A stretch of DNA of 64,000 nt from JAJDIA01 sp031555735 (GCA_031555735.1 JAVBUE010000026.1:23774-87773); one strand, 5' to 3'. Counted from the stretch's first letter, positions 52,899 to 62,153 are shown. Translations and numbers: made by a program. The notes: generated from the letters alone by a model not told the origin.

Positions 52899-54422
52899 TC
52901 AACCGATCAATACTTTTCCGCTCATTTCCTTCGGCTGCGGCAATCCCAGGATATGGAGGATCGACGGAGCCACGTCGGCCAGGATACCATCCTGTACACG
53001 GGCGGCTTTATTATCGGTCACATAGACACACGGTACGGGATTGAGCGAGTGAGCCGTATTGGGTGAGCCGTCTTCGTTCAGCGCATGATCGGCATTCCCA
53101 TGGTCGGCGATGATGAGGGCTTCGTAGCCATTGGCTTTGGCTGCCTCCACCGTTTCGCGCAGGCAGGCATCGACGGCGACCACCGCTTTCTCGATCGCTT
53201 CATACACGCCGGTATGTCCCACCATGTCGCCATTGGCATAGTTAACGACGATGAAATCGAACTGCTGCGAGCGGATCGCCTCCACCAGCTTTTCACACAC
53301 TTCGTAAGCGCTCATCTCCGGTTTCAGGTCGTAAGTCGCCACTTTGGGGGAGGCTACGAGGATCCGCTCTTCGGCGGCATACGGCTCTTCCCGGCCACCG
53401 TTGAAGAAGAAGGTGACGTGCGCGTACTTTTCCGTTTCCGCGATATGCAACTGGCTCTTGCCCTGTGCAGCGAGGTATTCGCCCAGCGTATTGTTCACAT
53501 TGTCTTTATCGAAGAGGATATGCAAGCCGGTGAAGTTGGCGTCGTACGGTGTCATGGTAAAATACTGCAGGCCGGGGACCGTAGCCATACCGGCTTCGGG
53601 CATATCCTGCTGCGTGAGCACGATGGTCAGTTCCTTGGCGCGGTCGTTCCGGTAGTTGAAGAAGATCACCACGTCGCCTTCTTCGATCACGGCTACCGGC
53701 TTACCGTCTTCCACATGCACGATCGGCTTGATGAACTCATCCGTCACACCTTCGTCGTACGATTCCTGTACGGCTTGTACCATATCGGTGGCCGGCTTAC
53801 CGGTTCCTTTCACCAGCAGGTCGTAGGCTTCTTTCACCCGTTCCCACCGTTTGTCGCGGTCCATGGCGTAGTAACGCCCGATGATGGAAGCGATCTGTCC
53901 GCCTGTGGCCTGCAGGTGGGCGTCGAGTTGTTCGATAAAGCCCTTGCCGCTCTTCGGGTCGGTATCCCGTCCGTCCATAAAGCAGTGTACGTATGCTTTC
54001 GAGACGCCGTATGTACGGGCGATATCCGTCAGTTTCATCAGGTGTTCCAGTGAGCTGTGTACACCTCCGTCGGATACGAGCCCCATGAAGTGGATCTGTT
54101 TGTTGTTTTCTTTCGCATAGCTGTAGGCGCGGATGATTTCCGGGTTCTCCAGGATCGTATCCTGGCGGCAGGCGATGTTGATCTTCACCAGGTCCTGATA
54201 CACTACGCGTCCGGCGCCGATGTTGAGGTGTCCCACTTCGGAGTTACCCATCTGCCCGTCGGGCAAACCTACATTCTCGCCCGATGCCTGGAGTTGGGAG
54301 TGCGGATAGGCTTTCAACAGGGAATCCCAGTACGGGGTCGGTGTGTTATAGATCACATCGTCTTTGTGGCCGTCGCCGATGCCCCAGCCGTCGCAGATAA
54401 TAAGAATCGCTTTCTTGCTCAT
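52899..54422 (-). CDS. gpmI: 2,3-bisphosphoglycerate-independent phosphoglycerate mutase GpmI
   Basis: 507 aa alkaline-phosphatase-superfamily enzyme interconverting 3- and 2-phosphoglycerate with two Mn2+. The metal ligand start LIICDGWG (D11), the catalytic serine S61 in QMGNSEVGHLNIGAGR, MDGRDTDPKSG and IIADHGNADHALNEDG are all present. Glycolytic housekeeping. Its promoter lies back to back with that of the peptidase gene at 54528. Confidence 0.97.
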   Translation of the reverse strand: MSKKAILIICDGWGIGDGHKDDVIYNTPTPYWDSLLKAYPHSQLQASGENVGLPDGQMGNSEVGHLNIGAGRVVYQDLVKINIACRQDTILENPEIIRAYSYAKENNKQIHFMGLVSDGGVHSSLEHLMKLTDIARTYGVSKAYVHCFMDGRDTDPKSGKGFIEQLDAHLQATGGQIASIIGRYYAMDRDKRWERVKEAYDLLVKGTGKPATDMVQAVQESYDEGVTDEFIKPIVHVEDGKPVAVIEEGDVVIFFNYRNDRAKELTIVLTQQDMPEAGMATVPGLQYFTMTPYDANFTGLHILFDKDNVNNTLGEYLAAQGKSQLHIAETEKYAHVTFFFNGGREEPYAAEERILVASPKVATYDLKPEMSAYEVCEKLVEAIRSQQFDFIVVNYANGDMVGHTGVYEAIEKAVVAVDACLRETVEAAKANGYEALIIADHGNADHALNEDGSPNTAHSLNPVPCVYVTDNKAARVQDGILADVAPSILHILGLPQPKEMSGKVLIG

Positions 54423-54469
54423 AACTTGTATTTTCTATGGATTGTTTGTATTTTCTTGATTTACGGGCG

Positions 54470-54477
54470 CAAAGATA
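54470..54477 (-). promoter_or_regulatory. Predicted -7 box for gpmI
   Basis: TATCTTTG on the minus strand, 47 bases before the gpmI ATG. Only 13 bases separate it from the divergent box at 54491. Confidence 0.55.
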
Positions 54478-54490
54478 CGCAATTCAGGTG

Positions 54491-54498
54491 TATATTTG
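54491..54498 (+). promoter_or_regulatory. Predicted -7 box for the YgjP-like gene
   Basis: TATATTTG, 29 bases before the ATG at 54528. Its -33 position would fall on the gpmI -7 box. Confidence 0.55.
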
Positions 54499-54527
54499 CC
54501 TTGCTAAAGGGGCTATTTTGCCTGCCG

Positions 54528-55226
54528 ATGGAGAAGAAACTTTTTGATACTGAACTGGGAACGATCACGCTACGCAGCGGATCACGTTATACCCGCTATG
54601 CGCTGAAGGTAGCGAATGGCGCCATTGTCGCCACCATGCCCGAACGGGGAGACGAGCACAAACTGCTCAGATTTATCGAAGAAAAACGCGAACGCCTCCG
54701 GGCTGCACTACTGAAACATCCCGCCAAAGCCATCCTCGATGAACATACCGAACTGCAAATGGCAACGTTCCGCCTGCGGATCATCCGCGAGGAACGAACC
54801 AATATCCGCACCGTCCTGAAAGAAGGATTGCTGACCGTCGCCTGCCCCGTTTCCGTCGATATCGCCGCCGGACGTATCCAGTTGTTGCTGCAGGAGATCC
54901 TCACGAACGTATCCCGCCACGAAGCGAAGCGCGTGCTTCCTCCCCGCCTGATGCAGTTGGCCCGGCAACATGGCTTCACCTGTACCGGTGTGAAGATCAA
55001 CAACAGCAAAACGCATTGGGGCAGTTGCACCGCCCGCAAAAGCATCAACCTCTCCCTCGGCCTGATGAAGCTACCCTGGCACCTGATCGACTACGTCCTC
55101 CTGCATGAACTCTGCCACACCGTGGAGATGAACCACAGCGACCGTTTCTGGGAGCAGATGGATCGTGTTACAGGCGGCCAATCCAAATCCCTCCGCGCAG
55201 CCCTCCGGCAATACTGCCTGAAGTAA
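54528..55226 (+). CDS. YgjP-like (M48/DUF45) metallopeptidase
   Basis: 232 aa from the ATG at 54528; the longer frame runs back antisense through gpmI and across both promoters, so it is rejected. WGSCTARKSINLSLGLMKLP precedes the zinc motif LLHELCHTVEMNHSDRFW (HExxH with a third His), as in the SprT/YgjP family. The physiological substrate is unknown. Convergent with the NahK-like gene, 24 bases apart. Confidence 0.93.
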   Translation: MEKKLFDTELGTITLRSGSRYTRYALKVANGAIVATMPERGDEHKLLRFIEEKRERLRAALLKHPAKAILDEHTELQMATFRLRIIREERTNIRTVLKEGLLTVACPVSVDIAAGRIQLLLQEILTNVSRHEAKRVLPPRLMQLARQHGFTCTGVKINNSKTHWGSCTARKSINLSLGLMKLPWHLIDYVLLHELCHTVEMNHSDRFWEQMDRVTGGQSKSLRAALRQYCLK

Positions 55227-55250
55227 TTCTTCCCGGCAATCAGAAGGCTC

Positions 55251-56342
55251 TTACAACCATTGTTTCATGAAGTGATCCATGACACCGGCGTGGGCTTCGA
55301 GGCTTTGCAACAATTTGAACTGGGCGCGGGTACGTACCAGGTTATGCTGCGGGTAATGGATCTTATAGTAGGTGTCGCCGTTGATATAATCGGTCAGGAA
55401 GCGGACGGTCTGCATATACGTCAGCAACCGGCCGCCATACGGCAGGAGCGATATCTCCAGCGGCGTGAGGAACGATTGGGCTTTTTCCATGTATCCGCGT
55501 GTATAGGCTTCGAAGATCGGCATGTTCACCTCCACGTTATCGAGGTTCTCATCATCTTCCGCGCCGGTATTGGCGCCGGTACGGATAAAGTCGCCGATGT
55601 CCGAGAGCACATATCCCGGCATCACCGTATCCAGGTCGATCACGCAAAGCACTTTCCCTTCTTCGTCGAAGAGGATGTTGTTCACTTTCGTATCGCAATG
55701 GTTGACACGTTTGCTGAGCTTAGCCTGCCGGTAGAGGTCTTCCTGGACACACATCGCGGTAGCGCGTTTCTCGATCGCATCCACCAGGTCTTCCACCTGG
55801 TCGAGGCGGCCGGCGGCGTTCGCTTTCACGGCATCATGGAACTGTTGGAGGCGGAACTCCATGTTGTGGAAGTTGGGGATCGTTTCACCCAGCGTCCCTT
55901 CGGGGATATCCGACAGCATCGACTGAAATTCGCCGAAAGCGCGACCGGCTTCGTACGACAGCTCGGGGGTTACTTCTTCATAGCCTTTGCTGCGGGGGAT
56001 GAAGAGGCATACACGCCAGTAGCTGTCGCCATCAAAATAATAGGTCTTCCCGTCTTTGGCAGGCAAGAAGGTGAGTACTTTCCGGTCGATATCCGCTACG
56101 CCGCCTTCCTCCAGCTTGGCCCGGATATGTGACGTCACGATCCGGATATTGCGTTGCAGCATCTCCACATCGGTAAAAATATGATGGTTGATACGCTGCA
56201 GGATATACTTCGCCTCCCCCTTGTCGGTAGTTACCCGTAAGGTATCATTGATATGGCCGTTACCGAATGGTTCGGCCGAAACCGGTTTGTCTTCCAGTTC
56301 AAACGCGCCGAGTATCTTCAGGATTTCCTCTTGTGTTTTCAT
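55251..56342 (-). CDS. Aminoglycoside-phosphotransferase-fold kinase, N-acetylhexosamine 1-kinase (NahK)-like
   Basis: 363 aa. The APH-fold catalytic loop is VNHCDTKVNNILFD, with Asp as base, and the metal-binding loop is VIDLDTVMPGYVLSDIGD. The N-lobe starts AEPFGNGHINDTLRV. This architecture matches NahK, the bifidobacterial kinase that makes GlcNAc/GalNAc-1-phosphate from host glycans (sometimes labelled mucin desulfatase). Substrate inferred. A -7 box lies 30 bases upstream. Confidence 0.87.
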   Translation of the reverse strand: MKTQEEILKILGAFELEDKPVSAEPFGNGHINDTLRVTTDKGEAKYILQRINHHIFTDVEMLQRNIRIVTSHIRAKLEEGGVADIDRKVLTFLPAKDGKTYYFDGDSYWRVCLFIPRSKGYEEVTPELSYEAGRAFGEFQSMLSDIPEGTLGETIPNFHNMEFRLQQFHDAVKANAAGRLDQVEDLVDAIEKRATAMCVQEDLYRQAKLSKRVNHCDTKVNNILFDEEGKVLCVIDLDTVMPGYVLSDIGDFIRTGANTGAEDDENLDNVEVNMPIFEAYTRGYMEKAQSFLTPLEISLLPYGGRLLTYMQTVRFLTDYINGDTYYKIHYPQHNLVRTRAQFKLLQSLEAHAGVMDHFMKQWL

Positions 56343-56372
56343 CTCCTTATATTTAGTTGGTTATTAGATGCG

Positions 56373-56380
56373 CAAAGATA
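56373..56380 (-). promoter_or_regulatory. Predicted -7 box for the NahK-like gene
   Basis: TATCTTTG on the minus strand, 30 bases before the ATG at 56342. Confidence 0.55.
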
Positions 56381-56454
56381 GGGATTGTTTCCATCAAACG
56401 GGTGGTTTTACACCGGAAACTAACGGGAAAGCCCGGATGGGGATAAGAGCGGCT

Positions 56455-56745
56455 ACTGACAACATCAGGCAGATCTATTGACAACACCTGATAGAAGTAA
56501 TACCTTCCAGCTATTGTTTTTCGCCCTCCACCCGTACGGAGGGATTACTCCACATGGGTGGAAAGGTTACTCCACCCGGGTGGCGCTTCCTCTTCACACG
56601 GGTGAAGTGACGGCTCCACCAAGGTGATGAGAAAGCTCCACCCGGGTGGAGGGAAAAGTGCATCATAAGGCTGACAACAGATCCTATGGATGTTGACAGT
56701 AGATCATTCGGTTGTTGACGGCAGATCTTCCTGTTCCGGAATAGG
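56455..56745. repeat. 22-bp-periodic palindrome array C with flanking 22-bp units
   Basis: Six units begin at 56526, 56548, 56570, 56592, 56614 and 56636, exactly 22 bp apart. Each has a 16-base core related to the perfect palindrome CTCCACCCGGGTGGAG and a 6-base spacer. Unit 4 reads CTTCACACGGGTGAAG, a paired change that keeps the stem. On both sides different units keep the same period: TTGAC/CTGAC motifs at 56455 and 56477, and at 56670, 56692 and 56714 (with AGATC ten bases in). The array fills most of the 511-base gap between the SusD stop and the NahK-like start. No coding frame fits it. Confidence 0.88.
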
Positions 56746-56853
56746 TGCACGCCTCCGGCCATTGCCACCGGTCAATCAGCGCTCTCCGGGTATAGTGGAA
56801 GCAGCACAGAGGCAGTGGGAGGAGGGATCAAACAACCGGTAGAAACGATGCGG

Positions 56854-58530
56854 TTAGAAATTGCCTTTATCCACATCCCACCACAGGCGGGTATTGATCG
56901 CATCCGGTCCGTTCAGCAGGGAGACGGCTTGCGCCACGCCTTCGGCATTGGAATTTTTTTCATCCTGTGTGAATGTCAACCGTTTGATAAATTCACCATT
57001 GGGGATGACGCCTCCACTGCGGTTGTCCACCACCGGGAACAGTTTCGGGTAACCTGTCCGCCGGAACTCGCTCCATGCTTCCTGTCCTTCGGGGAACATG
57101 GCGATCCACTTCTGCGTAATGACCTTCTGCAGTTTTACTTCGTTGGAAGCCGTGTCGTTCCATTTGACGGTCACCAGATTGAGCGCCGGGTGGTTGTTTA
57201 CCGCGTTCTGCGGATCTACATAATCGGCCGCCATTTTCACATCATCGGCAATGTAGGCGCTGTAATCCGCCGCCGACAATCCGTATTCGTCAAATGAAAC
57301 CCTGATTCCTTCTTCATACAGCGCCTGGGCTGTGTTGCCCATGCTCCAGCCACGCAACGCTCCTTCGGCACGGAGGAAATAAGCCTCGGCCACTTTCATG
57401 ATCGGCAACGGGTAGGAGGTCGTGAACATAAGGTCTTTATCCATATTTACGATCGAATACATCATGTATTTAGGTTTATCCACAATCGCCCCTTGTCGTA
57501 TGCCGATGTACTTTCCGATCTGCCCCAATGGATTGCCGGACGCATCCCGGATATCGCCATTCTCCGCATCACCGTGCGCCTTGCCGGCCCACCCTACAGG
57601 CAGGATCATTTTAGGCATCCGGGGATCTTCGTATCCATTCATGATCGAAGTAAACGAGGCTCCGGCACAGATATCCCGGTAAGCCTGAGTGATTACCTGC
57701 AGCGGATTCATCAGGTTCTCCTGCTTGACGGTGATGTTTTTGTCGATCAAGGTCAGCACACCATACGGATGGTTGACGGCTGCTTCGGCAATTGTTTTCG
57801 CTTTCGCCGGATCTACCTTGACTATGCGCATGGCGAGTCGCAGGCGGAGTGTATTGGCGAAGCGGATCCAACGTTTATAATCGCCATCGCACATCTGGTC
57901 GAAACGCTTGATCCGCCCTTCGGCATACGCCGGGTCGGAGTCAACAAAAGCAGTAAGAGCGGTGACCGCCTCTTCCAGTTCGGTAAAGAACTGGCCGTAG
58001 AGTTGTTCCTGGCTGTCGTATTCCACACTTTCCCCTCCCTGCATCGCTTTGGAGTATGGAAGAGGACCGTAGATATCAGACACACGGCTGATTGCTGCCA
58101 CGCGAATGATCTTTGCCAATGCGATATAATCGGGCAACGTGGTAATAGCCAATATCTGACTGATTGGTTTCATCACATACAAGATACCTGCCCTGAACGC
58201 CATATTGTTCCATCCTTCCTGCATGTAATAGGTGGAGTTGTTGTTGTTGCCGCCGAAGGCCGTCGGATTGGCAAGGTATCCGGAGTAAAGGTCGGCATTC
58301 AGGTTCTGTTGCAACTGGTACTCGTAATTACGGTTGTACACATTCAGGTAAATGGACTGCATCGGTTGTGAAAAACGGGATTCCACGGGGATATTACTCG
58401 GATCCAGTCCATTGGGGTTATCATTGATTTGCTCGAAATCTCCGGTACAGGAACATAATCCGGCAATCATGGCCAGCGCGAAAAAGGCGACTGCCTTTCT
58501 GGTTGTATTAGTTATTATACGGTTCATCAT
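56854..58530 (-). CDS. SusD/RagB-family outer-membrane lipoprotein
   Basis: 558 aa. The signal peptide ends in the lipobox LCSC (Cys28), and TGDFEQINDNPNGLDP right after it is typical of the SusD-like type 2 group. TPR-like helices fill the first half. It captures a nutrient at the cell surface and hands it to the SusC partner encoded 9 bases upstream. No glycoside hydrolase, sulfatase or protease sits next to the pair, so the substrate (glycan, peptide or other) cannot be guessed. Confidence 0.93.
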   Translation of the reverse strand: MMNRIITNTTRKAVAFFALAMIAGLCSCTGDFEQINDNPNGLDPSNIPVESRFSQPMQSIYLNVYNRNYEYQLQQNLNADLYSGYLANPTAFGGNNNNSTYYMQEGWNNMAFRAGILYVMKPISQILAITTLPDYIALAKIIRVAAISRVSDIYGPLPYSKAMQGGESVEYDSQEQLYGQFFTELEEAVTALTAFVDSDPAYAEGRIKRFDQMCDGDYKRWIRFANTLRLRLAMRIVKVDPAKAKTIAEAAVNHPYGVLTLIDKNITVKQENLMNPLQVITQAYRDICAGASFTSIMNGYEDPRMPKMILPVGWAGKAHGDAENGDIRDASGNPLGQIGKYIGIRQGAIVDKPKYMMYSIVNMDKDLMFTTSYPLPIMKVAEAYFLRAEGALRGWSMGNTAQALYEEGIRVSFDEYGLSAADYSAYIADDVKMAADYVDPQNAVNNHPALNLVTVKWNDTASNEVKLQKVITQKWIAMFPEGQEAWSEFRRTGYPKLFPVVDNRSGGVIPNGEFIKRLTFTQDEKNSNAEGVAQAVSLLNGPDAINTRLWWDVDKGNF

Positions 58531-58539
58531 TGTAACAGT

Positions 58540-61533
58540 TTAAAAAGTTGCTTTAAGATTAATTCCGATACTGCGAGTGGCAGGTAATCCGAAGATATCG
58601 ATCCCCTGGTAGCCATTACTGGTTGACATGGACATCTCGGGATCATGCGGAGAGTCTTTATATAGAAAGAACAGGTTGCGCCCGATCAGCGAAGCCGTCA
58701 GGTTTTTGGACACCCCGAGCAGGTTGCGGAACGTATATCCGAACGAAAGTTCACGCATACGGAAGTTGGTAGCCGAATAGACATATTCAGCTCCCGCACG
58801 ATCTTTACCGGCAATGGCCATGTAATAGACATCCGCATCGATCTTCACGCCGTTGCCGGCATCCACTCCCTTATTATCCCGTGCTTTAGCCGTTTCTTCC
58901 GTCACGCCGAAACTGTCCAGATAACTTTGCGTCATCCCTACGGTGTTTCCGCCTATCCGTCCGTCGAACAGGAAATACAGGCTGAAATCTTTGTAATTGA
59001 TGTTGTTCCCCCATCCCAGTTGCCAGTTGGGGTTCACGTTCCCCACATATTCGTAGTCGCTGCTGATCACCGGGCGGTTCTTGTTTTCTTTGTCAACCAC
59101 CAGGCTCCCGTCGTCGTTGCGTTGCAACGTACGCGTCCAGATATCGCCATACGCCCCACCCTGCTGCAGGATGAAACGGAAACCGGCACCCGATCCGATC
59201 TCCACATATTTGCCTAGGCGGGGATCCAGCTCTTTCACCTCATTCTCGTTGTACGAGATATTGAAGTTGGTACGCCAGCTCCAGTCGGCGCCAAAATCCG
59301 TCCGCCAGTTGACCGACGATTCGAATCCCTGGTTCTGGATATTCCCGGTATTGATATAGTACCGCTCATAGCCGGTAGCCATGGGGGCGCTTACGGAGAA
59401 ATACTGGTTCTTGTTGTTGGTTTTATAATATGTGAAATCGATATCCAGGCGACTATCCAGCATACTCAGGTCGAACCCGAACTCCATGGAATGCATCTTT
59501 TCCGGTTTCATTTCAGAGAAAGGTGCATTGTTGTTCGGTTCCAGGGATCCGAGGTTGATACCGTCTTTCGGCTTGGTGATATACGCAGGCATATCGTTCC
59601 CTACAATACTGTATGAACCACGCAGTTTCAACAGATTGATCCCTTCCATGGGAAGCATCTCGTTCAGCAAAGCCGTCAATCCAAAAGAAGGATAGAAATA
59701 CGACTGGTTGGAGGTATAAGCCAGGGTGGACGACCAATCGTTACGCCCCGTCACATCCAGATACACCATGCCGCCAAAGCCGATCTGTGCGGTAGCGAAA
59801 ACCGAGTTCAGTCGTTTCCGTGGCCGTTCCACCCGTTGCATACCATTCCCGGCTACATTTTCAGGTACAAAATAATTCGGCAGGATCAATCCCACCTTGT
59901 CGCTGTCCAACGCCGTCCGGTCTGTCTTGAAATCGAGGAAACTGGATCCCAAAGACGCATTGATCTCCCATTCATTGAACGTATTGGAGAAGTTCAACAT
60001 CACATCGCCATAAAACTGTTTGGCATCAAACGTTTGCCGTTGGTAACGGCCATTGGCGGGCACCAGTACCGGCGAAGAGGTAGCATACATCTCCCGTTCG
60101 TAATAATCGTTGGTATTGTCCAGGCTCAGTCGTCCCTGGATATTCAGCCAGGATGTGAAGGCATAACGGGCAGAGGCGGATGCAATGGTATGTTGCCGTT
60201 TCTCACTGCTCATGTTCCGGTTGAGTACCCAGAAAGGATTCGACGTAAAGTCGTCGAGCGGTGTGTACCATTGTTGTGCCGGTTGGTTGGTCATCGGATC
60301 CATCAGCTCGTAATTATCCTTATAATAGCGGAAATCCTGGTCGGCAGGAAACGTATATAAACCGGGCAGGGGATTGAAATAGGTACCTCCTCCGGGCCGG
60401 TTATTCGCTTTCTGCAGGATGTAGTTGATGCTGGCATCCACTGTCAGCTTACCGTCGAAGGCTTTCAATGTCTGCTTCGCAGTCATGTTATGGCGTTGGA
60501 AATCATTCGTCGGTTCAATACCGGTCGAGGTGGTGTTGGCATACGATACATAAGTCTGCGCCGCTTCCGTCCCTCCGTTCAGCGAGATGGAGTTGATAAA
60601 GCTGGTACCCGTCCGGAAGAACTCATCCAGCCGGTCTTTTCCTTTGGCTTCGCCCGTGATCTTGTCGCCCCAGCTTTGCGAGCTGGCGGCCGACCCTGCA
60701 GATCCGTAGCGGTGCTGCAATTCGGGTAAGGTAGAAGCCTTTTCAAACAGGATGTTGCTGCCGAAATCAATGCGTACGGATCCTTCACGCCCTTTCCGGG
60801 TGGTGATCATGATTACTCCGTTGGCGGCCATGCTTCCATACAAAGCAGCGGCGGAGGCTCCTTTCAACACGTTGATGCTGGCTATATCATCCGGGTTCAG
60901 GTTCGACAGTGCATCTCCACCGTCGCGCCCCATATACTCCCCTTCCAACTGGGTAGTCCGGGGGTTGCTCATCGGTACGCCATCGACCACGATCAGCGGC
61001 TGGTTGTTGCCTTGCGCCGACTTATTCCCACGGAGCAGGATCTTGGCGGATCCACCGGCTCCACTGGAGTTAGGCGTGATCACCAGCCCGGAGGTTTTTC
61101 CCTGGAGGCTGTTGACCAGGTTGGTTTCCTTCGCCCGTGTCAGTTCGTTCCCTCCGACCTGTTGGGTGGCGTACGTGAGTGTTTTAGATTTACGTTCGAT
61201 CCCCATGGCGGTGACCACCACTTCGTTGATCTTCTGGGCGTCGGAAGTCATTTCCACATTGATGACCGTTTGATCGCCCACTGTTTCTTCCATCGTATTC
61301 ATCCCCAGAAAGCGGAATTGTAATACATCGGATGGATTTGCCTGTAATTCATAGAAACCGTCCAGATCGGTAACGGTTCCGACAGATGTCCCTTTTACAA
61401 GGATGTTCACACCAATTAACGGCAGATTGGTCTCTTTCTCCCATACCGTACCGCTAACTTTCTTCTGCGCCCATAGCGCATTCACTCCCATCCCCGTGAG
61501 GAACAAGAAAAATAACAGAAAGCTGTTTCTCAT
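58540..61533 (-). CDS. SusC/RagA-family TonB-dependent outer-membrane transporter
   Basis: 997 aa. Signal peptide (LLFFLFLTGMGVNALWA), CarboxypepD_reg-like domain (about 25-105, with GVNILVKGTSVGTVTDLDG), TonB-box-like EVVVTAMGIERKS, plug domain with LLRGNKSAQGNNQPLIVVDG, and a 22-strand barrel ending in SIGINLKATF. No N-terminal STN domain, so it should not signal directly through an anti-sigma factor. First gene of a two-gene unit with SusD. Confidence 0.95.
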   Translation of the reverse strand: MRNSFLLFFLFLTGMGVNALWAQKKVSGTVWEKETNLPLIGVNILVKGTSVGTVTDLDGFYELQANPSDVLQFRFLGMNTMEETVGDQTVINVEMTSDAQKINEVVVTAMGIERKSKTLTYATQQVGGNELTRAKETNLVNSLQGKTSGLVITPNSSGAGGSAKILLRGNKSAQGNNQPLIVVDGVPMSNPRTTQLEGEYMGRDGGDALSNLNPDDIASINVLKGASAAALYGSMAANGVIMITTRKGREGSVRIDFGSNILFEKASTLPELQHRYGSAGSAASSQSWGDKITGEAKGKDRLDEFFRTGTSFINSISLNGGTEAAQTYVSYANTTSTGIEPTNDFQRHNMTAKQTLKAFDGKLTVDASINYILQKANNRPGGGTYFNPLPGLYTFPADQDFRYYKDNYELMDPMTNQPAQQWYTPLDDFTSNPFWVLNRNMSSEKRQHTIASASARYAFTSWLNIQGRLSLDNTNDYYEREMYATSSPVLVPANGRYQRQTFDAKQFYGDVMLNFSNTFNEWEINASLGSSFLDFKTDRTALDSDKVGLILPNYFVPENVAGNGMQRVERPRKRLNSVFATAQIGFGGMVYLDVTGRNDWSSTLAYTSNQSYFYPSFGLTALLNEMLPMEGINLLKLRGSYSIVGNDMPAYITKPKDGINLGSLEPNNNAPFSEMKPEKMHSMEFGFDLSMLDSRLDIDFTYYKTNNKNQYFSVSAPMATGYERYYINTGNIQNQGFESSVNWRTDFGADWSWRTNFNISYNENEVKELDPRLGKYVEIGSGAGFRFILQQGGAYGDIWTRTLQRNDDGSLVVDKENKNRPVISSDYEYVGNVNPNWQLGWGNNINYKDFSLYFLFDGRIGGNTVGMTQSYLDSFGVTEETAKARDNKGVDAGNGVKIDADVYYMAIAGKDRAGAEYVYSATNFRMRELSFGYTFRNLLGVSKNLTASLIGRNLFFLYKDSPHDPEMSMSTSNGYQGIDIFGLPATRSIGINLKATF

Positions 61534-61672
61534 AAAAAGATTAATTTAACATATTAGTACCTAACCTGTAATGGTCTCAGTCTGGTGTGGCGTTTTGTTG
61601 GCGTTTAGTTAATCATCGTACTTCTACCAGACTAAGTAAAACGGTTCAAAGCTTTGCGCGTTTAATTTGCGA

Positions 61673-61680
61673 CAAATATA
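61673..61680 (-). promoter_or_regulatory. Predicted -7 box for susC
   Basis: TATATTTG on the minus strand, 139 bases before the susC ATG, implying a long untranslated leader. Confidence 0.55.
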
Positions 61681-61845
61681 TGGATAGGTTCTTATACCAA
61701 AATGTCAACAAGGCGTAAAAATAAATAACATTATATTTAATTAACATATTTGAATGCTGAAAAGATTACAGTAAGTCAGATTCGACCCGGGAAGATGCAG
61801 TGGATGCCCAATGCAAACGTAAACAGCCATTGCCGCCGTAAATAA

Positions 61846-61875
61846 CAAAGGGCCGCCCTGACGGACAGCCCTTTG
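61846..61875 (-). terminator. Terminator hairpin after rpmE2
   Basis: CAAAGGGC and GCCCTTTG close a 13-bp stem (with two G-U pairs) around a 4-base loop; on the minus strand TTATTTA follows. It lies 23 bases after the rpmE2 stop. Confidence 0.75.
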
Positions 61876-61898
61876 CGGTGACATGATCAAAAACTAAC

Positions 61899-62153
61899 TT
61901 ATTTCTTGTTACGGTTACCGTAGCGGCTCATGAACTTATCAACGCGTCCGGCGGTATCGACCAACTTAGCCTTACCGGTATAGAACGGGTGGGAAGTGCT
62001 GGAGATTTCAATCTTTACCAGCGGATAAGTAACACCGTCGAGTTCGATAGTCTCTTTCGCGTTGATCGTCGAACGCGTGATGAACACATCTTCGTTGGAC
62101 ATGTCCTTGAAAACGACAGGACGATAGCCGTCCGGATGAATACCTTTCTTCAT
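61899..62153 (-). CDS. rpmE2: 50S ribosomal protein L31 type B
   Basis: 84 aa. MKKGIHPDGYRPVVFKDMSN and TSHPFYTGKAKLVDTAGRVD are L31 sequences. None of the zinc-binding cysteines of L31 type A are present, so it is the C-minus (type B) paralogue, which in other bacteria replaces the zinc form when zinc is scarce. Here it has its own promoter and terminator and may be the only L31; Bacteroidetes often carry only type B. Confidence 0.96.
   Translation of the reverse strand: MKKGIHPDGYRPVVFKDMSNEDVFITRSTINAKETIELDGVTYPLVKIEISSTSHPFYTGKAKLVDTAGRVDKFMSRYGNRNKK

Larger units (their letters stand above)
61534..61898. other. susC leader and intergenic region
   Basis: 365 bases between the susC start and rpmE2. 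It contains a roughly 130-base untranslated susC leader, the susC promoter and the rpmE2 terminator. In the leader, AGTCTGGT (61579-61586) is the exact inverse of ACCAGACT (61626-61633), enclosing 39 bases; CAAAGCTTTG (61647-61656) is a 10-bp palindrome close to the expected transcript start. Confidence 0.55.

Noticed and set aside
54057..54527. Long N-terminal extension of the YgjP-like peptidase
   Set aside because: Runs antisense through gpmI and across two predicted promoters.
56526..56657. CRISPR array
   Set aside because: Units are 22 bp with palindromic cores and only 6-base spacers; no cas genes; repeats are imperfect.
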